DNA of 64,000 nucleotides. Source: Brachionus rotundiformis. Lineage: Eukaryota > Rotifera > Eurotatoria > Ploima > Brachionidae. The stretch spans positions 5,334,146 to 5,398,145 of the forward strand of contig JAESIW010000137.1 in assembly GCA_016802295.1 (NCBI GenBank), in the 5' to 3' direction. Positions 11,367 to 20,114 of the stretch are shown here, piece by piece (positions within the stretch are counted from its first letter, which is position 1; each line of letters begins with the position of its first letter). The notes beneath the pieces are model-generated. The model was not told where the DNA came from, searched no databases, and saw only the letters and a program-made list of their open reading frames with translations. Position numbers and translations under genes: made by a program.

Positions 11367-12809
11367 ATGCAAAGCTCAAAACAAGAACATGTGAGAACTA
11401 TATTATACAAAATTCAAAATTTAATCCAAAAATTCAATCATGATAATATAATTCTAAACGATAAGGAAAAATCAATATTGGTAGACTACAAGAAAAGGTT
11501 AGACTTGTTTGTCATGGACTCCTTAACAAGATGCTTAAATATGAAAAAAAGTGCCGATAGAGACCAAGTAACAACTCATTGTGCTGTCTATTTTAAATTA
11601 AATGATCCTTCTGATGATAAAATCAGAAATGTTAAGAAAATTATTATAACATCAAATAAAAATGCTGGAAAGCTAGAAACTCGTTGTAGGGATTTATTTG
11701 GTCTAATTGGTTATGAAATTGACAGTAAACATTTTATTCGCAAAGCGAATATTAATAGAAATTTTTTGAATATACTAAATTATAAATTCTCAAACTTAAA
11801 TAAATCACTAAATTTTTTTCTAGAAAAAGTTAATAGTTCTTGGCAAAAATCAGAATTTGGTTCAAATGGAGCAACTGTATTTGACCAATGGGTAAAATCA
11901 TTTGAAAATATTGAGACTGTAAATTGGCTTGAATTAGATGAAAAAACAAGAAACGCATTCCGTGATTCGGCCTTATTCTATTTCTATTTGACTATTTTTT
12001 ATTATTTTATAAAAGATTTTTTTTGCTTTGAAAATACTGAACTTATTATCTTGGATCATAAAAATACACAATTTTACGGCCTGCATTGTGAAATTCAGCT
12101 TGTTTCAAAATACTTAAACGAGCTTGACCAAAACAATGATTACATCAGTGTGTCAAGCGACTGCTGTGTGCTCTGTAATTTAGTTTTAAAGAATCTTGGT
12201 TTAAAATATTTCGGCGCTAAGAACAATATGTGCAGCAGCCGATATTGGAAATTACCCAAGTTTGACCAAGATATTTACGAACATCAACCGGACCAAATTC
12301 AAGTTTTTTATGAGAAGTTAAGTCAAGACTTAGAAAGTGTGCACAAATTATTAGATAGTAAAAGCTACCAAGAAGACAATAAACCATATAGTGACGAAAT
12401 CCCATATTCGGATGAATGGATAGACAAGCAATTTTTTTATTGGAGGGGTTTATTGAAAAAAAAAGTAAAAGAATGCTTGTCCACATTAAAAAATAAATCA
12501 TTAAAAGATGATGAAATAAAAGAAGTATTAGATAATTTTAAAATATATTTTTCCAACGATATGTGTGAGTATGCTTTTTCTAAAATTCAGTCAAAACGAA
12601 ACAAAAAGATCAAGTTGTACGAAAAATTATTAAATAGCATAAAATCGGATCCAAATTTCAAAATTAATTCAATAATTGAATTATACTATACTAAAGAAAA
12701 CCAAGCTAGAAGCTCTGGTAAGCTTGAAAATAAGAAAAGAAAACATGATAATTCAGAAGATGATGATAAAAAAAAAAGAGAAGAAATTAAAAAATTAAAA
12801 AATATATAA
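11367..12809 (+). CDS. Putative nucleic-acid/nucleotide deaminase (cytidine-deaminase fold, toxin-type clade)
   Basis: Intronless gene, ATG 11367, 480 aa, no signal peptide. The diagnostic part is residues about 225-285: a strand-rich segment ending GLHCEIQLVSKYL, where H240-C-E242 fits the H-x-E zinc-binding/catalytic motif, followed about 25 residues later by SVSSDCCVLCNLVL, where C267-V-L-C270 fits the C-x2-C zinc ligands. Spacing and helices match the cytidine-deaminase fold. The variant with Ser-x-x-x-Cys-C-x-x-C and a long upstream helical region recalls the OTT_1508-like deaminases of fungi and bacterial effectors (family assignment from memory). The N-terminal 220 residues are helical, Lys/Asn-rich and unknown. 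The C-terminus (KKRKHDNSEDDDKKKREE) looks like a nuclear localisation signal. It lies between transposon fragments and is one of the few intronless genes here, consistent with transfer or retroposition. The substrate cannot be predicted. Confidence 0.7.
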   Translation: MQSSKQEHVRTILYKIQNLIQKFNHDNIILNDKEKSILVDYKKRLDLFVMDSLTRCLNMKKSADRDQVTTHCAVYFKLNDPSDDKIRNVKKIIITSNKNAGKLETRCRDLFGLIGYEIDSKHFIRKANINRNFLNILNYKFSNLNKSLNFFLEKVNSSWQKSEFGSNGATVFDQWVKSFENIETVNWLELDEKTRNAFRDSALFYFYLTIFYYFIKDFFCFENTELIILDHKNTQFYGLHCEIQLVSKYLNELDQNNDYISVSSDCCVLCNLVLKNLGLKYFGAKNNMCSSRYWKLPKFDQDIYEHQPDQIQVFYEKLSQDLESVHKLLDSKSYQEDNKPYSDEIPYSDEWIDKQFFYWRGLLKKKVKECLSTLKNKSLKDDEIKEVLDNFKIYFSNDMCEYAFSKIQSKRNKKIKLYEKLLNSIKSDPNFKINSIIELYYTKENQARSSGKLENKKRKHDNSEDDDKKKREEIKKLKNI

Positions 12810-13649
12810 TTTTAAAAATTTGAATAAATTTTTATTTTATTTTGGGTAGAAAATAAATTCTGTCTCCGAAATCAATTTTCCATAGTAGTTTTTGAATGAT
12901 TTTGATATGATAATTAATCACTTCATATTTAACATTTTTTAAAACAATAAGGTTATGTAAAATTGTTTAATTTTGAGGAAAATAATTTTAATATCAAATT
13001 AAATAATTTTTTGCTTATAGATTATGTAAACATCTTTTAAAATTTTATTTACAGATATTTAAGTATACAATTTTTCAATCTTTATTTCATTTTACTTTAT
13101 ATTTTTTATAGATACGAGGTCTTAATCAGAATAAAAAGTAAAATATAAATTTTTAAATTGATTGTGATCTTCTTTTCAATTATTTAAAGGGAAAGAAAAT
13201 CGATTCAGATTATTAATGATTCGAAATATTAACAATAAATGTGAATTTTAAAAAATAATGATTCATAGAAACGAAATAATTTTTCAAATAGAATTATTTA
13301 AAAAAAAATTATTCTCTAAAACGGCTATAGGCACATCACCTAGAGTTTGCTACCTGCCCATGTTTTCTTTTCTTGGTAAACACATCTCTGGCATCCAGAA
13401 ATTCTAAAAAAGCGCGACAATGATTATCCCTTCACAAGACTTGAGGAATTGAAATCAACTAATATCAAAATTTAATATGATTGAAGATTTAATACAATTA
13501 TTTAAAATAATTAACGTGTACGAAAATTTAAATTCTGAATGATAAGACATGATAAATAGATTTTTATTGATAAACTGAAAAAATCCATGTAAAAATCACT
13601 GGAAAAGTCTACCAAAGTTCATTGCTAAATAGTTTCAAAAATAAACAGC
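12810..13649. other. Intergenic, AT-rich
   Basis: AT-rich flank of the deaminase gene. A less AT-rich stretch at about 13320-13460 has no reading frame or repeat I can recognise. Confidence 0.35.
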
Positions 13650-15093
13650 TACCCAGGTCAGAAATCTTATTTAAGATCTTATAATATTGAATAAGACAAA
13701 AAATCCATTCAAGATCTTTTACCGTTCCTAAAAATTATCTTTGTTTTTCTTATTTAATAAGATTTTTTATGACTAATTTTAAGGTTCTTGATTAGAATCT
13801 TAACGAATCTAGATGGAAAATTTCTTATAATATCTTAACTTGATCTTAATTAGGATTCTTAAGTCGATTCTTGTAAAATCTTTGCCTAAAAGTTAATAAA
13901 AGTTCCTTATAAGATCTCATTTTTAAGTATTTCAAAGTCATTTTAAGATAAGATTTTTCAAGAAAATTTTTTAAGATCTTATTTTCTAATAATAAATAAT
14001 CGTTTGCTATTAAGATAATATTAAGATCTGGTAAGTTATAAGAAGAAAATATCTAAAAAGTCTTAATAAAAAATAAAATAAGAAGAAAGTAAGATTTTTA
14101 ATGGAATTTTTATTTTAAAGTGTTTTTTAATAAGATGACTTTAAATATTTAATCGTGTTCATCTTCATTTAGATACTTAATTAAATAAAATACATTGTCA
14201 CTTTCTTCATAAATAATACACTTTGATATGATATCAAGAGCATTAATTATCAATATATCGTCTGTTTTTTCACAAACTGATAAAAAATTGTCAAAAATAT
14301 TGTTCCGCTTTAAAGTTTGAAGATTGTCTGGAATTCTTACTTTACAGTCATCAAAAAGACATGTCTTAGTCGTTTTTAAAGCAAACAAAAGAACATGAAA
14401 AAAAAATTTTCAATCTCTATAAAATAATTAACTAAACCAAAAAACGATTTTCCTTCAACTGTGTACTTTATAGAAAAAAAATATTTTCACCACCTTTTTT
14501 GTAATTTATAGAATGAAAAATTGAGCTTTCTATCGAAATTTTTAAAAAAATAAAAACATCATCATCAAATTTTTCAATCTCAAATTGTTCTAGCTTAAAT
14601 CGATTTAATTTTCTTTTTGAATTCGACACTAAATGTTGAACTCTTTTTTGGTTAAATTTGTTTTCTCGTGTAAACTCAAAACAAAATCGCATAACTCTGA
14701 ATTGTCATTATTGTGTTCAAGATCTTCTAAACGACTAAGAAGCTCAAAATGTAATCCTTCATCTAGAAAATTTTAAGATAAATTATCAAAATCTTACTCT
14801 AAATGAAATCACTTGTTTCGTTTCTCTAAAAAAAAAAAGATATTCTAAGATAATAAGTTTTTATTTAAATAGAATTAAATTACAATTAAAGATCTTATAT
14901 GGATCTTTTAAGAAAGAAAAGTCTTAATTTTACTTTTTTTCCTCCTTAGAAATCTCTTATAAGATCCGATACCGAACCATGCAAAGTTCTGTTACTGAAA
15001 GTATAAGATCTTGTTTCAAGCTCTTACTCAGAATAAGGTAAGTTTCTTGATCTGATCTTAAGTAAGATCTTATCAAGATTTAGGTCATGGGTA
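13650..15093. mobile_element. Degenerate terminal-inverted-repeat DNA transposon with AAGATCTTA motifs
   Basis: The left end, TACCCAGGTCAGAAATCTTA at 13650, matches the reverse complement of the right end (TACCCATGACCTAAATCTTG, ending at 15093) as an imperfect inverted repeat. If the TIR starts at CCCA, the duplicated target would be TA. Both ends are filled with copies and variants of the palindrome AAGATCTTA (for example near 13671, 13969, 14888, 15002, 15053-15065), a subterminal repeat pattern typical of DNA transposons. The middle (about 14149-14790) holds broken minus-strand coding sequence rather than a recognisable transposase. It is therefore a non-autonomous or decayed element; superfamily unresolved. 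Confidence 0.6.
14149..14790 (-). pseudogene. Broken coding sequence inside the inverted-repeat element
   Basis: Reading on the minus strand from about 14762 there is a protein-like stretch (DEGLHFELLSRLEDLEHN) that ends at a stop. An overlapping second frame (14692-14468) and a third (14388-14149, containing TCLFDDCKVRIPDNLQTL) continue, with KSFFGLVNYF in another frame between them. The pattern is what one expects from one ancestral protein with several frameshifts or unrecognised introns. I could not identify it; it may be a remnant of the element's own gene. Confidence 0.4.
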
Positions 15094-16362
15094 GTCAATT
15101 GGCAAAGAAAACAGTCGAATTTACTGCTTTAGCTTCAAAAAGCTTAACAAGTCAGAGTATTTATTAGCACTTGTCAACATTTTTCATAAACTATATCTTT
15201 TTATTAATTTATTAGTTTTATTTAAATTTTATAAATGCACTTTTAATTTAATTAATTTTAAAATGATTAAAAAACATTCTTTTATCTAGGCTAAAACTTT
15301 TGCCATTAATTTTGTCGCCCAAAAAGCTGTTTGATAATTAATTTAAGATATCAATAAATTTAATTGAAATTATATTGTTTCTATATAATTGAAACTTTAT
15401 ACAAGCTTCAATATTTTCTATCTTAATATTATACACCTCTAACATGCAAATACATTTAAAATTATTATTGATAAATAAAATTGCTTTGTTTTAATTACAT
15501 TACATATCTAGTCAATGCGTAAATAAAACATTTGCTAAACATTTGTTTAATATATTGGAAATTTTTTTTTAATTTTTGAGAGGGAGTTAAAGGAATTTTA
15601 TTTTTTTAGTCATTTTAATTTAATATCAAAATTAAAGTTTAATTTTATCTAAATATACCAATTTGGTAAATGATTAAACTGGCTCGATTTTTTTAATTGA
15701 AAATATCATGTAATGTGGGCCTTTGTGGCTTATTTAATCAAAACTTATCATAAATTTCACTCGCGAATTAGATATAAACTGTAAAATAAAGTACAATAAA
15801 GTCCAATATATTATTATATATTGTTTCGTGACTAAAATGCGACTAATTATTTTATTTGCCAGTTCACTTTTATTTAAAGAGATTAATTTTCCCTGGACAA
15901 TTTATTCCATAAAAAAAATTTGTAATAAATATCGAAATAAAATGAACTTTTTTTTTAGTTTGACGTGTTTTAGAAATTTTTTAAATTTCCTGCAAAATCC
16001 TCTCTTTGTTCATCAATAAAAGAGCAAAAAATGATTAAGTTTTTTAATACATTGAATTTCTAAATCTAGAAGAGTTAATAAACTTCAATATAATTAAATC
16101 TAATTAGTAGTTAAGAATATTTTAGGAAACAAATTAGTCAAGAGAACAAATTTGAAACTTAGACTTCAAGAGCTTTGAGAACTTTTGATAAATTAGACGA
16201 AATTAATAAAATTTTAATTACAAATAGAAAATTTCCGTTTCCAGAAGCTACTTTCCTATATAAATCAGAAAAATCATGACAAAAACCTTTATTAATTCTA
16301 GCTGTTATTTTTTATAATTTTAAAATAAATTAAATTTTAGAAAAGAACGATAAAACGATAGA
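15094..16362. other. Intergenic, promoter side of first neuropeptide gene
   Basis: AT-rich. A short frame at 15837-16019 (MRLIILFASSLLFKEIN...) starts like a signal peptide but has no processing sites and no supporting features, so it is not called. Just upstream of the next gene, TTTTAG at 16335-16340 is acceptor-like and may mark a 5'-UTR intron or a trans-splice site. Confidence 0.35.
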
Positions 16363-16731
16363 ATGAAAACATATTTTCTAATTGCATTGAGTCTGTTTTT
16401 TATAATAGCTCAAATTAATGCTCAGTATTTCAGTGCTAGCGATGGCATTACAGTTGGTCGTCTTGGGAAAAGATCCTACTTATACAACTTGTTGAAACTT
16501 AAACCGTCGACAATGTCCTCGGCTCAAGTCGATAGCGATTCATCGGTGAATCGAGACGATTTTCGGCAAATAGATAAACTATCAACAATGAGAAAATTTT
16601 ATAAACAATTTGCCAAAAGGCTCTCAGACTTTGAAAACAATGAGAATGAGTCGAGTGAAGAAGGCTTTTTTAGACAGCACAAATTTTTCTTTCCCAAAGA
16701 ATTGTTCAAAAAATATTTTCTAAAAAAATGA
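16363..16731 (+). CDS. Neuropeptide precursor 1 (predicted ...GRL-amide)
   Basis: Precursor of 122 aa. Signal peptide residues 1-20 ends at NA|Q. The next 14 residues, QYFSASDGITVGRL, are followed by GKR (35-37), the classic amidation plus dibasic cleavage signal, so the expected product is a 14-mer with N-terminal pyroglutamate and C-terminal Leu-amide. The rest (38-122) is acidic/basic spacer containing a KR at about 86-87 and a basic C-terminus, with no second copy. The gene 700 bases downstream encodes a peptide of the same design (consensus Q-Y/F-F-S-x-x-D-G-I-x-x-x-R-x-GKR). Relation to the PRX-amide group (capa/periviscerokinin, pyrokinin, neuromedin U) is suggested by the paralogue's PRN-amide end but is inference. 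Confidence 0.8.
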   Translation: MKTYFLIALSLFFIIAQINAQYFSASDGITVGRLGKRSYLYNLLKLKPSTMSSAQVDSDSSVNRDDFRQIDKLSTMRKFYKQFAKRLSDFENNENESSEEGFFRQHKFFFPKELFKKYFLKK

Positions 16732-17410
16732 TTTAATTTAAGTGTGCATCATAAAATGACAAAAAAGACCTAATTGATTTTGTTTATGTGCTTTTGTCTA
16801 TCAGTTTCAATTAACCTAAATTATTTATTTAAAAAAAAGTTTTGTACCATTTATTAATAATTCACATGGGATATTTAACCGTTTAAATATTGATAAATAA
16901 ATAGTTCTAAAATTTGGTCTCAAAATTTTTTGTTTTAAATTTTAATACAAAATAAAAATTTTAATTCATTAATAAATGATATTAATTGAAAACCTATCAT
17001 TAATCTCAAGTTTTTATTTTGTTAAAAATTTTGAAATTGTACACAAATTTGATTTTTTTAATTTTTAAATGGAGCATTTTATTACGATATTCTAACCTTA
17101 CCTCACATTTTCAATAAATCATTTTAACTACATCTCATTTAATGCATATTAAAATGGATTTAAATTCCCAAAATTTAGATCTTTAAAATTTAGACGTTTG
17201 TAGAATATTATAAAATGATATTTTAAAATCCTTTTAATAATTGACGGATTCTTCTGCTAAATAATAAAGCCATTAAGGAGTAGAATTTAAATTTTGATTA
17301 ATAAATATAAATAAAGGTAAGAGAGCTTATTTAATTATTTATGAAAAAATTTAGATTTTTTCTATGGTTAAATCTAATCAAAGTCAATTTAAAATTTTTT
17401 TTTTAGAAAA
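16732..17410. other. Intergenic between the neuropeptide genes
   Basis: AT-rich. The last bases before the next ATG, TTTTTTTTTTAGAAAA, form a pyrimidine tract plus AG directly in front of the start codon: an acceptor for a 5'-UTR intron or for a spliced leader. Confidence 0.4.
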
Positions 17411-17725
17411 ATGAAAGCATTTATTGTTTTGATACTGATAACAGCTTTAATTATTGGATCAAATTCACAATTTTTTAGTTCCAATGATGGGATTTATTTG
17501 CCGAGAAATGGAAAGCGATCATTTAAAAGCCAAAATAATGAAGAAAAAGCCAAAGACATTCTTAAACTGAAAAAATTATTGTTCTTAAATCATGATTTTA
17601 ATACTAAAAATGAAAATTACAATTCAAAAGAGTACGAATTTAATTATGTGCAGGATTTGGACAAGATTGACAATGTTTTATACAGATATTTGTTGCATGA
17701 ATGGATAAAAAATCAGCTTAATTGA
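17411..17725 (+). CDS. Neuropeptide precursor 2 (predicted ...LPRN-amide)
   Basis: Precursor of 104 aa. Signal peptide residues 1-19, then QFFSSNDGIYLPRN (20-33) and GKR (34-36), predicting an amidated 14-mer with pyroglutamate at the N-terminus. The remainder is a Lys/Asn/Glu-rich spacer without further dibasic-flanked peptides. Same length, same position and nine near-identical positions compared with the upstream precursor show a tandem duplication. The C-terminus Leu-Pro-Arg-Asn-amide resembles neuromedin U (PRN-amide) and insect periviscerokinins, so a PRX-amide family ligand acting on a neuromedin U/capa-type GPCR is a reasonable but unproven assignment. Confidence 0.82.
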   Translation: MKAFIVLILITALIIGSNSQFFSSNDGIYLPRNGKRSFKSQNNEEKAKDILKLKKLLFLNHDFNTKNENYNSKEYEFNYVQDLDKIDNVLYRYLLHEWIKNQLN

Positions 17726-18366
17726 CTCAAATATAAAGAAATATAAATTATATATCAATTTTTTCATATTTTAAATTAAAATTTTAATTTAAATTAATTA
17801 ATTTTCCTAATTAATAAATTTTGATAAAAGTAGTAAAAATCGAAAAAATAATCTCTTGTTCAAAAAAACATTTATAAATTATAGTTTGATTCCAAAATAA
17901 TAAATGAAATATATATAAGTTTTTAAGACATTAAGATTTAAGCCAATTCAGGCAATAAAGAAATTTGCATTTTAAATTATCTTTTTTATCTAAAATTGAA
18001 ACTTTTTAAAAAAGAAAAGATTATTTAAAATGAATTTGATATTTAGAATAAATTTTTTTAATATTTTATTTAACAATTTTAGTATTTATAAATTGATCAA
18101 TTAATAAAATTTCTTGAATTATTTGATAAAAATTTTATAAAATTGTATTATAAGGATTTTATCTATAAAAAAAATAATTTTTAAATTATAAAAAAAGACA
18201 ATTATGGAATTTAAAGTGTTTCTATTCAAATTATCTAATCAAATATATAGTTAAAAAAGTAAAGATAATTTGATGCTAATTCTACCTAATCACATTTCTA
18301 AAATCACAAGTTTAGCTTTATAAAAAATAATTTTCAATCTAGAATATAAATAAAATCAATTATACA
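17726..18366. other. Intergenic, AT-rich
   Basis: Nothing recognisable beyond A/T-rich sequence between the neuropeptide gene and the MRH-domain gene. Confidence 0.35.
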
Positions 18367-20114
18367 ATGAAACAACTTAACGTTTTAGTCGGATTACTAT
18401 TATTAGTATCATTAAGTCATGCTCAATCATTTGAATGTCCAAGTCTAGATGGTTATGATATAACAAATCTAACTATGTAACTAAATTTATTATTAAATAT
18501 GATTTATTGGACAATATCGATAATTTTATTTCACACAGACCGACTTATTGGCAATTCGACTTAGAAGATAGATATTGTATCGAAAGCACAACTTCACCAT
18601 GCCATTTTTATTTTACATTTTGTAAATTTTTGCCACCAGGTATAAATAAATATATGCATAAATAGATAAATAAAAACTTGGAATTTCTTAGTTGAGAACA
18701 GCACATGCCAAAATTCGAGTGTCTGCCAGTATTCATCAGAAGCTTCTTCTCCACTTGAAATTGGTCATTATGTTAAAGATCCTTTTATACCAAAAGAAAC
18801 AAATGGCTTTTATGCAAAATTTAATGGGACCCAAGTGGCGATTAGTGGAAAACGATGCAACATATCCATAAAAATGGAATTCGACTGCAACAGCGCAGAA
18901 CCTTGGATCCCGGACACCGGAGCGACGCCTGCGCCTGATCCGATTGAAAAATACTTAGATACGGAGAATTGTGAAGTAAATAATAGCAGTTAATCAATTA
19001 GATTTTCTAAATTTTTTTAGTTTTATATAAAATTTGATTATGCCGGAGCATGTCATAAAATTGTTCCACCAACTAAAAGTAGTCCGACTACTACACCAAT
19101 AACAACTACACCAATAAACCCAACACCAGCCAGAATTTGTAAACATCCAGATGGTTATGATATAACGCCTTTGATAGAGTATCTTCTCCAAATTTAATTT
19201 TATTCATTATCTATATTTTGAATTTTTTTAGGCCCCCGTATTGGATTTTTGACATAACTGACGGCTGTTACATAGAATCAAACGTGACCAATACCTGTAA
19301 ATTATATATGGCTTTTTGCAAGCCGATAGAAAGTATAATCTAAAGAGAATAATTTTTTTTCAAATTTAATAATTTTTTATAAAGACTTGAAGGGTTGTAG
19401 TGGCTCTAGTGTATGTTTACAGTATAATTTGATACCACCTAAATCAGTAGTAGCCGGTGGATATACCGAAGATCCTTTTACCTCATTCAGTAATTTTAAA
19501 AATAAGCTTTTACTTTCTGGTCTAAAACAGTCATGTAGAAAAAAATGGTTTTTTGGCTAAGTATTCTCATGGAGAAGAAATTATTAATCCATATACTGGT
19601 AAAACTTGCAATGTTGAAATTGAGGTTAAATTTGAATGTGACAAATCAGCTGAATGGAAAAAACCAGAAGGCAACGAGCCAGGTATCGCTCCATTTCCTA
19701 ATCACTTTTCCCCGGTCACTGCTAAGACTTGCAAAGTATGTTTTATTTATAAAATCAAATTTTGTAATTGACAATTTAAGCTCACAATGCATGTACCCTA
19801 TAAAGGAGCTTGTTCCAGTGGTTTAAGTACTGGAAGTGTACTGCTAATTTTGCTTTTAGTTTTTGTTAGTCTTTACTTGGCAATCGGAATAAGCTATCAG
19901 ACTTTTTACAAAAGTGAGACTGGTTTTAACAGAATTCCAAATCATGAATTTTGGAGCTTTCTTTTCCATTCTGTTTGTGTAAGTTTAAAAAAAATTAAAA
20001 TAATTAAATCAAAATTAAAAAATTTTATTTAAATAGGAAGGGTCAATATTTGCATGGAAATTTGTTACATGCCAGACTAAAAAAGAAAAATTGCTTAAAT
20101 ATGATTCAATTTAA
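18367..20114 (+). CDS. Transmembrane protein with two mannose-6-phosphate-receptor-homology (MRH) domains
   Basis: Nine exons: 18367-18476, 18539-18639, 18692-18975, 19021-19178, 19232-19332, 19385-19489, 19539-19735, 19781-19978, 20037-20114; phases agree, 443 aa. Order: signal peptide (to SHAQ); MRH 1 (CPSLDGYDITNLT ... CEFYIKFDYAGACH); a Thr/Pro linker; MRH 2 (CKHPDGYDITPLIE ... CKLTMHVPYKGAC); one membrane helix (GSVLLILLLVFVSLYLAIG); and a cytosolic tail with GFNRIPNHEFWSF, the motif shared by M6P receptors and Atg27-like proteins. This suggests a Golgi/endosome sorting receptor. The 49-nt intron 19490-19538 is needed: reading through gives a stop, while splicing restores KKNGFLAKYSHGEE, aligned with TNGFYAKF in MRH 1. 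The Glu that contacts M6P in CD-MPR appears replaced by Lys (MRH 1) and His (MRH 2), so M6P binding is doubtful. Confidence 0.85.

Noticed and set aside
15837..16019. Short frame beginning like a signal peptide upstream of the neuropeptide genes
   Set aside because: No dibasic sites, no resemblance to the two precursors, and composition matches the AT-rich background.
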